Below are positions 22,485 through 29,774 of a DNA stretch of 35,777 bases, piece by piece; within the stretch, counting starts at the first letter, position 1, and each line of letters starts with the position of its first letter. The notes beneath the pieces are model-generated. The model searched no databases. It was not told the origin of the DNA and worked only from the letters and a program-made list of their open reading frames with translations. The DNA lies in contig DJPI01000020.1 of NCBI GenBank assembly GCA_002438505.1, positions 1-35,777 of the forward strand, written 5' to 3'. This stretch comes from Ruminococcaceae bacterium UBA6416. GTDB lineage: Bacteria; Bacillota; Clostridia; Oscillospirales; Acutalibacteraceae. The translations under genes and the position numbers were made by a program.

Positions 22485-23705
22485 ATGAAATATGTTGTTG
22501 TTCTTTATGACGGGATGGCGGATTATCCCGTTCCGGCTCTCGGCGGAAAAACGCCGATGATGTGCGCAAAAAAGCCGCTTTTTGATTCTCTTTCAAAGCG
22601 TTCGGTCGTTGGCCTTGTCAAAACCGTTGACGATTCTCTCAAGCCAGGAAGCGATGTTGCAAACATGAGCGTTATGGGCTTTGATCCGCTTGAGTATTAC
22701 ACCGGACGTTCACCGCTTGAGGCGGTCAGCATAGGTGTTGATCTCCGCGATGACGATGTTACGCTGCGCTGCAACCTTGTTACTCTTTCAGAGGACGAGC
22801 CTTATGAAAACAAAACAATGGTTGATTATTCGGCCGGAGATATTTCAACCGCTGAGGCTCATGAAATCATGAAAAGTGTTCAGGAACATTTCGGAAATGA
22901 AGTGTTTACATATTATCCGGGCGTGAGTTATCGCCACTGCCTTGTTGTTCACGGCGGAACGACCGACCTCGGTTCAATGACACCTCCGCATGACATCAGC
23001 AAAAAAGTTGTCGGCCCGTATCTTTCCGATAGCGCGAACGCTGAAAAACTCATTGCCATGATGAAGGAAAGCTACAGCTTTTTAAAGGATCACCCGGTCA
23101 ACAAAAAGCGCGTTGCAGAAGGCAAACGACCGGCGAACTCAATTTGGCTTTGGGGTGAGGGTAAGAAGCCGATTCTTCCCTCTTTTGAAAGCCTTTTTGG
23201 ACTCAAGGGCGCTGTGATTTCTGCCGTTGACCTGCTCAAAGGCATTGCCATCAGCGCAAAAATGGATGCTCCCTCTGTTAAGGGCGCAACAGGATATATT
23301 GACACAAACTTTGAAGGCAAGGCTGAGGCCGCAATGGAAGAGCTCAAAAACGGAAAAGACTTTGTCTATATTCATTTTGAAGCTCCTGACGAATGCGGCC
23401 ATAGGAATGAACCGGAGAACAAAGTTCGAGCGATTGAACTTATTGACGAGCGCGTTCTTCCGATTATTCTTAAAGAACTTGAAAAATATGACGATTACAA
23501 AATTATGATTCTTCCGGACCATCCGACGCCGATTGTTACCATGACACATGCGCGTGATCCCGTTCCGTTTATGATCTATCACAAGAAGCATGAAGTTGAA
23601 GGCGTTGAAACAATCAACGAGGAAACAGCCGCCGCAACAGGAGTTTTTGTTGACAGGGGCTGCAAGTTAATGAAAATGCTTATATCGGAGGACAACGAAC
23701 AATGA
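22485..23705 (+). CDS. apgM: Cofactor-independent phosphoglycerate mutase, archaeal type
   Basis: ApgM (406 aa) interconverts 3- and 2-phosphoglycerate in glycolysis with two metal ions and a phosphoserine intermediate. The alkaline-phosphatase-superfamily metal site is seen at VVLYDGMADYP and the nucleophile serine in GSDVANMSVMGFDPL. The C-terminal metal ligands lie in HFEAPDECGHRNE and LPDHPTP. The start at 22485 (MKYVVVLYDG) is preferred although its ribosome binding site is weak (ACGGTG); the frame opens at 22398 with a leader unlike the family. Its stop overlaps the next start by ATGA. Confidence 0.93.
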   Translation: MKYVVVLYDGMADYPVPALGGKTPMMCAKKPLFDSLSKRSVVGLVKTVDDSLKPGSDVANMSVMGFDPLEYYTGRSPLEAVSIGVDLRDDDVTLRCNLVTLSEDEPYENKTMVDYSAGDISTAEAHEIMKSVQEHFGNEVFTYYPGVSYRHCLVVHGGTTDLGSMTPPHDISKKVVGPYLSDSANAEKLIAMMKESYSFLKDHPVNKKRVAEGKRPANSIWLWGEGKKPILPSFESLFGLKGAVISAVDLLKGIAISAKMDAPSVKGATGYIDTNFEGKAEAAMEELKNGKDFVYIHFEAPDECGHRNEPENKVRAIELIDERVLPIILKELEKYDDYKIMILPDHPTPIVTMTHARDPVPFMIYHKKHEVEGVETINEETAAATGVFVDRGCKLMKMLISEDNEQ

Positions 23706-24385
23706 GTAAAATTCTTATTATTGATGATGAAAGCGCCATTGCAAACCTTGTTTCCGATGCGCTTGAGGATGAAGGCTTTGAAACCGTGATATGCAGCGAT
23801 GGAAATGAAGCTTATGATTACATTGAATCGCATTCTTCGGAAATTTCTCTCATCACTCTTGACATAATGATGCCCGGACTCAGCGGCCTTGAGCTTTGCC
23901 GGATGGTCAGAAGCAAGGTTGATTGTCCGATAATCTTTGTTTCGGCAAAGGGCAAGACTCTTGACACCGTTCTCGGTCTTGAAATGGGCGGTGATGATTA
24001 CATCTCCAAGCCCTTTGTTGTTGAAGAGCTTGTTGCAAGGGTTAAGGCGCATTTGCGTCGAGAGGAACGCAACAGAGATATTTTAGAGGACGGTGTCATA
24101 AAAGTTGGAGATATTGAAATTCACACCGGATCTTTTGAGGTTTTCAAAAACTCAAAGCCGATTCAGTTTTCAACCCGAGAGTTCCAGTTGCTTCAGTATC
24201 TTATGGAGAACGCCGGAAAGGTCTTGACTCGCGAGCAGATTTTCAGCCACGTCTGGGATACCGAATTCGGTGATATCGGGACCGTTGCAGTTAACATCAA
24301 AAGCATCAGAGACAAGCTTGATCCGAACAACGAATATATTAAGACTGTTTGGGGCGTTGGATATAAATTTGTTAAAACCCACTGA
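23702..24385 (+). CDS. OmpR-family response regulator
   Basis: The 227-aa regulator has a receiver domain with acidic pair D8-D9, phospho-acceptor D54 (LITLDIMMPGLSG), the Thr/Ser switch position in FVSAKG and the conserved Lys in YISKPF. It is followed by a winged-helix DNA-binding domain (EFQLLQYLMENAGKVLTREQ, then GTVAVNIKSIRDKL and VWGVGYKF). Its ATG overlaps the apgM stop, and the histidine kinase follows by 22 nt. The signal it answers is unknown. Confidence 0.95.
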   Translation: MSKILIIDDESAIANLVSDALEDEGFETVICSDGNEAYDYIESHSSEISLITLDIMMPGLSGLELCRMVRSKVDCPIIFVSAKGKTLDTVLGLEMGGDDYISKPFVVEELVARVKAHLRREERNRDILEDGVIKVGDIEIHTGSFEVFKNSKPIQFSTREFQLLQYLMENAGKVLTREQIFSHVWDTEFGDIGTVAVNIKSIRDKLDPNNEYIKTVWGVGYKFVKTH

Positions 24386-24407
24386 GTTTTTGTAAGGACT
24401 TGTTTGA

Positions 24408-25691
24408 ATGACGAAAGACAGAAAAGCTAATATCATTGTTATACTTTTGTTTCTGGGCGTTATTGTTGCTTTTGCCTATTCTTATAACACCTCGGTCACA
24501 ACAGCTGTCACAAATTCGGCATATAACGACGAGGAAAGTCTTAAAAAGTATAACAACGAAATTGTTGAAAAGCTGGGACAGACAAAAAGCACCGATGAAT
24601 GGTCTGCGATTGTTGAGCAGTACCGCGATATCGTTATCGTGATTGAGGACAGCGCAAACGAGGTTGTGACGCGCTCAAAGGACAGAAACTGGACTGCGCT
24701 TGACGTTAAGGTCAGAACCGCTTTTGAATATAAAAACAAGGCATATATGCTCATTTCTTCTGTCTATCTCCTCAGGGATTACACGGCGGACAGCAAGGAG
24801 CTTGTAAAATTTGTTTTTGTTGAGTTTTTAATTGGCCTTTCATCGCTGTTTTTGCTGATTTTCATAATCTATACAATGATGCTCAAGCCGTATCGCAAGT
24901 TTTATCAGCTCATTGAGGAGTATGAACGCGGAAAAACGCTTTCAAAGCATCATTTTCGAGGTTATATCGGCCATGTCTATGACCGCTTTGTCTCTCTGAC
25001 GCGCAATCTTGAACATCAGCAGCAGAATCAGCAGCGCATCATTGCCTCAATCTCTCATGACATCAAAACACCGCTGACATCCATTCTCGGCTATGCCGAG
25101 CGCATCAAAAACGGCAATATCAGCGAGGAAAAAAAGCTTCGCTATCTCGATACTGTCTATGAAAAAGCGCTTGAAATTCAGGAGCTTGTTGATGAGTTTG
25201 ACGAATATCTGAGCTATAACATGACAAAGCAGGTTCATACCGAAAAAATTGATACCGCAACTCTCAAAGAATCACTTGAGTATGAATATGGTACCGAACT
25301 TGAAATGTCAGGCATTTCATTCAAAATTGTCAATAATGCCGAAAAGGCAAGCATAATGATTGACCGAACAAAGATGCGCCGCGTTTTCGGCAATATTATC
25401 GGAAACAGTGTTAAGCATATGCTGACTGATGACAAAAGAATTGAGATAGACTTCAACTGCGACCGAGAAAATGTCTATATCAACATAAATGACAGCGGCG
25501 AAGGCGTTGAAGATGAAAAGCTTGAAATTATTTTTGAGCCTCTCTATACCTCAGACGAGGGCAGGCGCGTTGCTGGACTCGGACTTGCAATCTGCCGCGA
25601 AATTGTTGAGGCTCACGGCGGAAACATTTATGCCAAGCACTCTGCGCTCGGCGGTCTTGAGGTTTGCATTGAGCTTTCAAGAGTCAGGTAA
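24408..25691 (+). CDS. Membrane sensor histidine kinase
   Basis: This 427-aa kinase is the partner of the upstream regulator. It has a first membrane helix at about residues 8-25, an extracytoplasmic sensor region of about 105 residues with no recognisable domain, and a second helix at about 133-158. The dimerisation/phosphoacceptor box follows with H217 (ASISHDIKTPLTSILGYAER), then the ATPase domain: N-box NIIGNSVKHM, G1 DSGEGVED, and G2 GLGLAICREIVEAHGG. It starts 22 nt after the regulator with AAGGA. Confidence 0.95.
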   Translation: MTKDRKANIIVILLFLGVIVAFAYSYNTSVTTAVTNSAYNDEESLKKYNNEIVEKLGQTKSTDEWSAIVEQYRDIVIVIEDSANEVVTRSKDRNWTALDVKVRTAFEYKNKAYMLISSVYLLRDYTADSKELVKFVFVEFLIGLSSLFLLIFIIYTMMLKPYRKFYQLIEEYERGKTLSKHHFRGYIGHVYDRFVSLTRNLEHQQQNQQRIIASISHDIKTPLTSILGYAERIKNGNISEEKKLRYLDTVYEKALEIQELVDEFDEYLSYNMTKQVHTEKIDTATLKESLEYEYGTELEMSGISFKIVNNAEKASIMIDRTKMRRVFGNIIGNSVKHMLTDDKRIEIDFNCDRENVYININDSGEGVEDEKLEIIFEPLYTSDEGRRVAGLGLAICREIVEAHGGNIYAKHSALGGLEVCIELSRVR

Positions 25692-25721
25692 GAGACCTAT
25701 TTTAAACAAGGAGCGAACCTG

Positions 25722-27119
25722 ATGGGAAAAAACAGGAAAAAAAACAATACCGTTCTTAATAAGAACGATGAAATTACACTTGAAATAACGGCCTTAACCT
25801 CGCAGGGAAGCGGGGTAGGCCGTTTTGAATCAATGGCGGTTTTCGTTGAAGGAACCGCCCAGGGCGACCTTATTCTTGCACATATTATTCTTGTCAAGCA
25901 GAACTATGCTGTGGGTAAAATTAAGAAGATTATCAAGCCCTCAAGGTACAGGATTCTCTGCGACTGCGCAGCGGCCGCTTCTTGCGGCGGATGCTCTTTC
26001 CGGCATATTGAATACGCTGCTGAGCTTGAGGAAAAAAGATTGCGCGTTCAGTCAGCCTTTGAACATATCGGAAAGCTTGACGTTTCGGTTAGTGAAATTC
26101 TGAGTTCAGGAAGTACCGACCGTTACCGCAACAAGGCTCAATATCCGATTGAACTTTCAAAAGAGGGGAAAACGCTCATTGGATTTTACGCCAAGAAGAG
26201 CCACAGAATTGTTGATTGCCGCGACTGCCTTTTGCAGCCGGAAGAATTTCAGGAGATATTGAAAGTTATTGAACACTGGGCTGCGCTTTGCGGAATCACT
26301 GTGTATGACGAGCAGAAAAAAAGAGGACTGTTGCGCCATATTTATTTGAGAAAAGGGTTCAGCACAGGTCAGATTATGGTCTGTCTTGTTGTAACTGACC
26401 GTCTTGTGAAGAACACCAACAGGCTTGTTGAAGCTTTGCTTAAAGAAAATGAGAACATTAAGAGCATTATTCTTAATATCAATCCGAAGGACACAAATGT
26501 TGTGCTTTCAGACGAATGCATAACGCTTTGGGGCAGCGACTATATTGAAGACGAGCTTTGTTCTTTGCGATTCAAAATTTCACCGCTTTCGTTTTTTCAA
26601 GTGAATCCGAAGGGCGCAGAAATTCTTTATAAAAAAGTTGCTGAGTATGCCGCTCTTACGGGTCGGGAAACGCTGCTGGATCTTTACTGCGGCACAGGTA
26701 CAATAGGCCTTTCGATGGCGGAAAGCGCAGAAAGGGTTATAGGCGTTGAGATTATTCCTCAGGCGATTGAAAATGCAAAGGAAAACGCAAAGCTCAACAG
26801 GATTGAGAATGCCGAGTTTTTCTGCGATGATGCCTCAGGTGCCGCTAAGCGAATTAGCGAAAGCAACACAAAAATTGACGTAATTGTTCTTGACCCGCCG
26901 CGCAAGGGATGCAGCCGTGATGTAATTGATGCTGCCGTAAAAATGGAGCCGGAACGCATAGTTTATGTTTCCTGTGACCCGGCAACGCTTGCAAGGGACT
27001 GCGCAGCCTTTTCATCTCTTGGATACAAAACAAAATGTGCTACTGCTGTTGATATGTTTCCGAGAACTGCGCATGTGGAGACGGTAGTGCAGTTGGTTAG
27101 AAAAATTTCCAATACATAG
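25722..27119 (+). CDS. rlmD: 23S rRNA (uracil-C5)-methyltransferase, RlmD/RumA family
   Basis: The 465-aa enzyme methylates C5 of uracil in 23S rRNA with S-adenosylmethionine. An N-terminal TRAM-type RNA-binding domain covers about residues 15-73. Iron-sulfur cysteines C82, C88, C91 and C166 match the RumA pattern. The methyltransferase domain has LLDLYCGTGTIGLS (SAM site), LDPPRKGC, and the catalytic cysteine in YVSCDPATLARD. The product could equally be an RlmCD-type enzyme; the target uridine cannot be read from sequence. The 3' end of this gene is a known integration site of conjugative elements in streptococci, and a decayed accessory region follows directly here. Confidence 0.94.
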   Translation: MGKNRKKNNTVLNKNDEITLEITALTSQGSGVGRFESMAVFVEGTAQGDLILAHIILVKQNYAVGKIKKIIKPSRYRILCDCAAAASCGGCSFRHIEYAAELEEKRLRVQSAFEHIGKLDVSVSEILSSGSTDRYRNKAQYPIELSKEGKTLIGFYAKKSHRIVDCRDCLLQPEEFQEILKVIEHWAALCGITVYDEQKKRGLLRHIYLRKGFSTGQIMVCLVVTDRLVKNTNRLVEALLKENENIKSIILNINPKDTNVVLSDECITLWGSDYIEDELCSLRFKISPLSFFQVNPKGAEILYKKVAEYAALTGRETLLDLYCGTGTIGLSMAESAERVIGVEIIPQAIENAKENAKLNRIENAEFFCDDASGAAKRISESNTKIDVIVLDPPRKGCSRDVIDAAVKMEPERIVYVSCDPATLARDCAAFSSLGYKTKCATAVDMFPRTAHVETVVQLVRKISNT

Positions 27120-27246
27120 AGCGAGAGAATTACAATAAGCCGAAATCCGAAAATACTAAGCAGCCGCAATGTATGAAAGATAAAGAAGAAGCTATTATTA
27201 ATGCTTTAAGGCATTTCAAGATGATATAATTTTGGAGGCAATCACG

Positions 27247-27924
27247 ATGTATAATAAAATCCTGTCAGAAATATCCCAAGAATACTACCAACAAAATTAT
27301 CCAAATGACGGACAGAGATTTGTTGCTTAATATCTTCGCAAAATACATAACCTTGATACATACGAAACAAAAGATTGCATTACCGATGGGGGCAGGCGAT
27401 AAGCAAATGGATGCTGTATATATAGATAATCAATCGTCAACTATTTACATAATTCAGGGCAAGTTTTATAGCGGTGATTCTGTAGATTCTACACCTTTAC
27501 GAGAAGTACTTTCTTCTTGGACTCAAGTAAAGGATTTAATTCATCTGCAGGATGGAGCAAATCAAAAACTGCAAGTTAAAATTAATGAAATGGCAAATGC
27601 TATTGAAGATGATACGAAATTTATTTTGAGCTTATTACTACATCAGAACTTACAGAGTCGGCAAAAGCAGATCTCTCTGCTTTTCAAAGAGAACTCGCTG
27701 AGAGTGAAGTGCTGCAAGCCAATCTCAATGTAATTGATAATGATACTCTAAAATTTAAATATGACGAAGCATTAAATAAAAACAGACCATATATTAATCA
27801 CGAGTTTGTGCTTGAAGACGGAAAATATATGGAACTTACTATCGGAGATACAAAAGCTGTTATAATGCCTATAAATCCCGCAAAAACAGGCGGAAATTAC
27901 ATTTTCAGCGGTGAAAAAGAATGA
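27247..27924 (+). pseudogene. Decayed AIPR-type (abortive infection/phage resistance) gene fragment
   Basis: A ribosome binding site (GGAGG, 27233 region) precedes ATG 27247, whose frame reads MYNKILSEISQEYYQQNYPN and stops at TAA after FVA (about 27328). The homologous text continues in that frame as YLRKIHNLDTYETKDCITDG. It then moves by one base at a GGGGG run (about 27390) to AGDKQMDAVYIDNQSSTIYI and IQGKFY. It moves again near 27620 to FELITTSELTESAKADLSAF. Similarity ends about 27875, well before the expected catalytic region. The D-x-D-A and QGK residues of the nuclease-like N-terminal domain remain. One stop, two frameshifts and a truncation make it non-functional. AIPR assignment is from remembered family sequence, not a search. 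Confidence 0.65.
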
Positions 27925-28034
27925 AACTTTCATGAGGTTTATTCACCCGGAAATTCTTTGATTGCCTTTTTACAACCTGAGTTTGAGAAATCCAAAGAGG
28001 AATATATCGTTCATTTGATAAGCAACGGAAAATT

Positions 28035-28071
28035 AAAAAAGCCGTTCCGGAGCACAGAAATCCGGAGCGGC
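28035..28071 (-). terminator. Intrinsic terminator on the minus strand
   Basis: On the minus strand GCCGCTCCGGA (28071-28061) pairs with TCCGGAACGGC (28051-28041) and is followed by six T (28040-28035). No minus-strand gene ends here; the nearest matching start is the promoter at 28406-28434. Confidence 0.7.
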
Positions 28072-28158
28072 AAAGAGATAGAATACTTGCGCCTGCTGCT
28101 ATATAATAGTATACGGCTGACTTGGCAAACATCTTAAACCCCCATAGGAGGTGTATTT

Positions 28159-28317
28159 ATGGCAAGACCTAAAGAAAATACAACAAGGATAAACGTGTTT
28201 TTTACGCCGGAAGTTTTGGACAAGCTAAAACTTGAAGCAAAAAAGAATGGATTATCAGTGAGCGGATATGTCCGAATGGTGGTTATTCAAAGGTTGAATG
28301 AGGAAAATATCAATTAA
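28159..28317 (+). CDS. Small ribbon-helix-helix (CopG/Arc-like) DNA-binding protein
   Basis: The 52-aa protein starts MARPKENTTRINVFFTPEVL and has the ribbon-helix-helix layout: a short beta strand (TRINVFFTP), helix 1 (VLDKLKLEAKKNG), turn, and helix 2 (SVSGYVRMVVIQRLNEEN). Such proteins are typical of plasmid and integrative-element control or antitoxins. AGGAGG (28147-28152) lies 7 nt before the ATG. No toxin partner is adjacent. The gene is fully covered by the predicted opposing transcript from 28406. Confidence 0.75.
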   Translation: MARPKENTTRINVFFTPEVLDKLKLEAKKNGLSVSGYVRMVVIQRLNEENIN

Positions 28318-28320
28318 AGA

Positions 28321-28366
28321 AACTTCATAGTGTAGATAGCTTGGCGACCACGAACACTATGAAGTT
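28321..28366. repeat. Perfect 13-bp inverted repeat after the ribbon-helix-helix gene
   Basis: AACTTCATAGTGT (28321-28333) and ACACTATGAAGTT (28354-28366) are perfect complements around a 20-nt loop. There is no T-run on either side. The plus-strand loop contains CTTGGCG, a YUNR-type (UUGG) U-turn sequence like those of antisense-RNA kissing loops. Confidence 0.7.
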
Positions 28367-28405
28367 AGTAACAAGACAAAGAGGAAATCTCTGTCCATGA
28401 ATAAT

Positions 28406-28434
28406 AGTATAATACAACGGCTCCTTTTTGTCAA
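28406..28434 (-). promoter_or_regulatory. Strong promoter opposing the ribbon-helix-helix gene
   Basis: On the minus strand: TTGACA (28429-28434), 17-nt spacer, TATACT (28406-28411). It would start near 28399 and run leftward over the inverted repeat and the small gene to the terminator at 28071-28035, an RNA of about 365 nt. The first ATG of that RNA (28398) is at or next to its 5' end and encodes only MDRDFLFVLLLTS. Confidence 0.7.
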
Positions 28435-28595
28435 GTGATCGGAAAAATCATTGAAAAAAATGTAAAGTCGTCAATAATAGGTAACACTATTACTCAAAAA
28501 AATATGATGTCATTAAAAATTGCTTTCGGAACCCGAGAAAAATTATCTTTAAGCAGGCGGTAGCCACCGCTGAAAGCGGCTTGAGAGGCTTTTAA
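28435..28595. other. Short non-coding stretch before the surface-protein remnant
   Basis: No intact frame or promoter-terminator pair is seen. A small hairpin-prone segment GCGGTAGCCACCGC lies near 28557-28570. Confidence 0.3.
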
Positions 28596-28874
28596 AAATC
28601 TTGTGTAAACCTCCGAAATGGTAAGAAGTCTCTTTTCACTTGCTCTGTTTGCAATGAAAGCTATAGTGAAACAATTCCGGCTGTCGGTCATATTGATGCG
28701 GATAAAGATGGTTATTGTGACAGCTGCAAGGCAGATCTTGAGCCAAGCAGTCATTGCTCTCATACCTGCCATTCAAATAACAGTTTTTCAAAACTAATTT
28801 GGGCAATTATCAACTTGTTAAATCGCATTTTCAATTCCAACAAAAGCTGTTCTTGCGGAGCAAAACACTATTAA
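28596..28874 (+). pseudogene. C-terminal remnant of a gut-clostridial surface protein
   Basis: An open frame without start codon or ribosome binding site reads LFTCSVCNESYSETIPAVGH, then IDADKDGYCDSCKADLEP, a Cys/His-rich SSHCSHTCHS, a hydrophobic-aromatic segment (FSKLIWAIINLLNRIFN) and a final SCSCGAKHY before TAA (28872-28874). This order (TCSVCG-type module, DxDxDGxCDxC, CxCxCH, hydrophobic helix, CxCG-x-HY end) is the usual tail of secreted leucine-rich or Ig-repeat proteins in Oscillospiraceae. A stop at 28593 cuts it off upstream, so only the tail remains. The protein starting at 35178 may be of the same class. Assignment rests on remembered family pattern. Confidence 0.6.
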
Positions 28875-29046
28875 TGTTCAGCAAATAATCCAAGCATTAC
28901 TATATCGTTCTTGTGGAGATTTGCGGATTTTAGACATTTGATCATTAAATGCTTAAAGCGTGTACACTCGCAGGAATCTGATAAAATATATAGGGGTACA
29001 CTACCGTTTCAACCTCAAACATTGACAAAAAATCTGATTTTTGGGG
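28875..29046. other. AT-rich spacer before the small-RNA repeats
   Basis: No gene is visible. The last 30 bases (around 29020-29046) begin to match the upstream part of the repeat units (TCTGATTTTTGGGG before the -35 box), so the first unit is partly diverged at its left side. Confidence 0.4.
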
Positions 29047-29075
29047 TTGACAATTCGCAAAAAATGTGATATATA
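29047..29075 (+). promoter_or_regulatory. Promoter of small RNA copy 1
   Basis: TTGACA (29047-29052), 17-nt spacer, TATATA (29070-29075), extended TG at 29067-29068. Copies at 29303-29331 and 29561-29589 have the same boxes and spacing. Confidence 0.8.
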
Positions 29076-29081
29076 TTAACT

Positions 29082-29178
29082 GTAAGGGTTGTATTTCCCA
29101 TTGCTACCCTTACACCCTTCACAAAAAAATGCAGACCCGGCGGATGATATCTCCGCCGGGCTTGCATTTATAAGTTTT
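29082..29178 (+). ncRNA. Putative small RNA, copy 1
   Basis: The predicted RNA of about 95 nt begins at GTAAGGGT (29082-29089), which pairs with ACCCTTAC (29106-29113) around a loop holding ATTTCCCATTG. A short A-rich linker leads to the terminator stem GCAGACCCGGCGGA (29131-29144) with TCCGCCGGG and an imperfect CTTGC end. Behind it are AT-rich bases and five T (29174-29178). No ORF with a ribosome binding site lies inside. This copy carries one loop change and one stem mismatch relative to copy 2. Confidence 0.65.
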
Positions 29179-29337
29179 TCTTACCGGCAGGAATGCGGCC
29201 ATAAGCAAAAGGTCAGTAGAGATAAAATCACCGCAGGAAGTCGTCTGGCGTAACATTTTACATTTTAACTTCAAATATTTATAATAAATCTGATTTTTGG
29301 GGTTGACAATTCATGAAAAATGTGATATATATTAACT

Positions 29338-29436
29338 GTAAGGGTTGTACTTCCCATTGCTACCCTTACACCCTTCACAAAAAATGCAGACCCGGCGGAT
29401 GATATCTCCGCCGGGTCTGCATTTATAAGCTTTTTA
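29338..29436 (+). ncRNA. Putative small RNA, copy 2
   Basis: Hairpin 1 pairs GTAAGGGT (29338-29345) with ACCCTTAC (29362-29369); the loop is TGTACTTCCCATTGCT. The terminator is a perfect 14-bp stem (29386-29399 with 29407-29420), flanked by an A-run on the left and a T-rich tract ending in five T (29431-29435). The promoter is at 29303-29331. The exposed CUUCCC could pair with purine-rich ribosome binding sites, as the UCCC loops of Listeria LhrC and related Firmicute small RNAs do. Confidence 0.7.
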
Positions 29437-29595
29437 TATGGTAGGAATGCAGTTATACACAGAAAAGGTGGGGAGTGTAATAAAATCACCGCATGAAGTC
29501 ATCTGCGCGTAACATTTTACATTTTAACTTCAAATATTTATAAAAACCTGATTTTTAGGGTTGACAATTCATGAAAAATGTGATATATATTAACT

Positions 29596-29688
29596 GTAAG
29601 GGTTGTACTTCCCATTGCCACCCTTACACCCTTCACAAAAAAACGCAGACCCAACGGATGATATCATCCGCCGGGTCTGCGTTTTTTA
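29596..29688 (+). ncRNA. Putative small RNA, copy 3
   Basis: Hairpin 1 pairs 29596-29603 with 29620-29627; the loop is TGTACTTCCCATTGCC. The terminator pairs CGCAGACCC and CGGAT (29644-29659) with ATCCG and GGGTCTGCG (29666-29681), with an AA/CC internal mismatch, then six T (29682-29687). Compared with copy 2, the T-A pair at the base of the stem has become C-G (29644 with 29681), a compensating change that argues for selection on the stem. The promoter is at 29561-29589. Confidence 0.68.
29638..29681 (-). terminator. Same hairpin acting as terminator of the minus-strand TetR operon
   Basis: Read on the minus strand, the copy-3 stem is followed by seven T (29643-29637 region). It lies about 95 bp past the end of the TetR-family gene and would serve both strands. 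Confidence 0.6.
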
Positions 29689-29774
29689 TAAAAGGCGCAT
29701 AAGTTGTAAAATGAATTTCTAAGTATACATCATTTTTTGATGCGTGCTTATACAAAGCCGAAAATGAGTCTTGA

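Larger units (their letters stand above)
29047..29693 (+). repeat. Triplicated promoter-hairpin-terminator unit, period 256-258 bp
   Basis: Three direct repeats start with TTGACA at 29047, 29303 and 29561. Each has the same promoter, an 8-bp stem with a 16-nt loop and a long terminator stem. The spacer between units is also conserved (for example AAAATCACCGCA, AACATTTTACATTTTAACTT at 29252 and 29510), so whole units were duplicated. The promoter-to-terminator core is more conserved than the spacers. Copy 3 has no copied spacer to its right. Confidence 0.85.

Noticed and set aside
27925..28137. Coding continuation of the AIPR fragment
   Set aside because: The frame stays open for about 70 codons after the TGA but contains the minus-strand terminator and shows no recognisable AIPR sequence.
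28494..28772. Minus-strand 92-codon frame
   Set aside because: It lies opposite the recognisable surface-protein tail, has no ribosome binding site and shows no protein-like pattern.
29047..29693. CRISPR array or transposon direct repeats
   Set aside because: The unit is about 257 bp with conserved spacers and carries promoter and terminator signals; there are no short regular repeats, cas genes, terminal inverted repeats or transposase.
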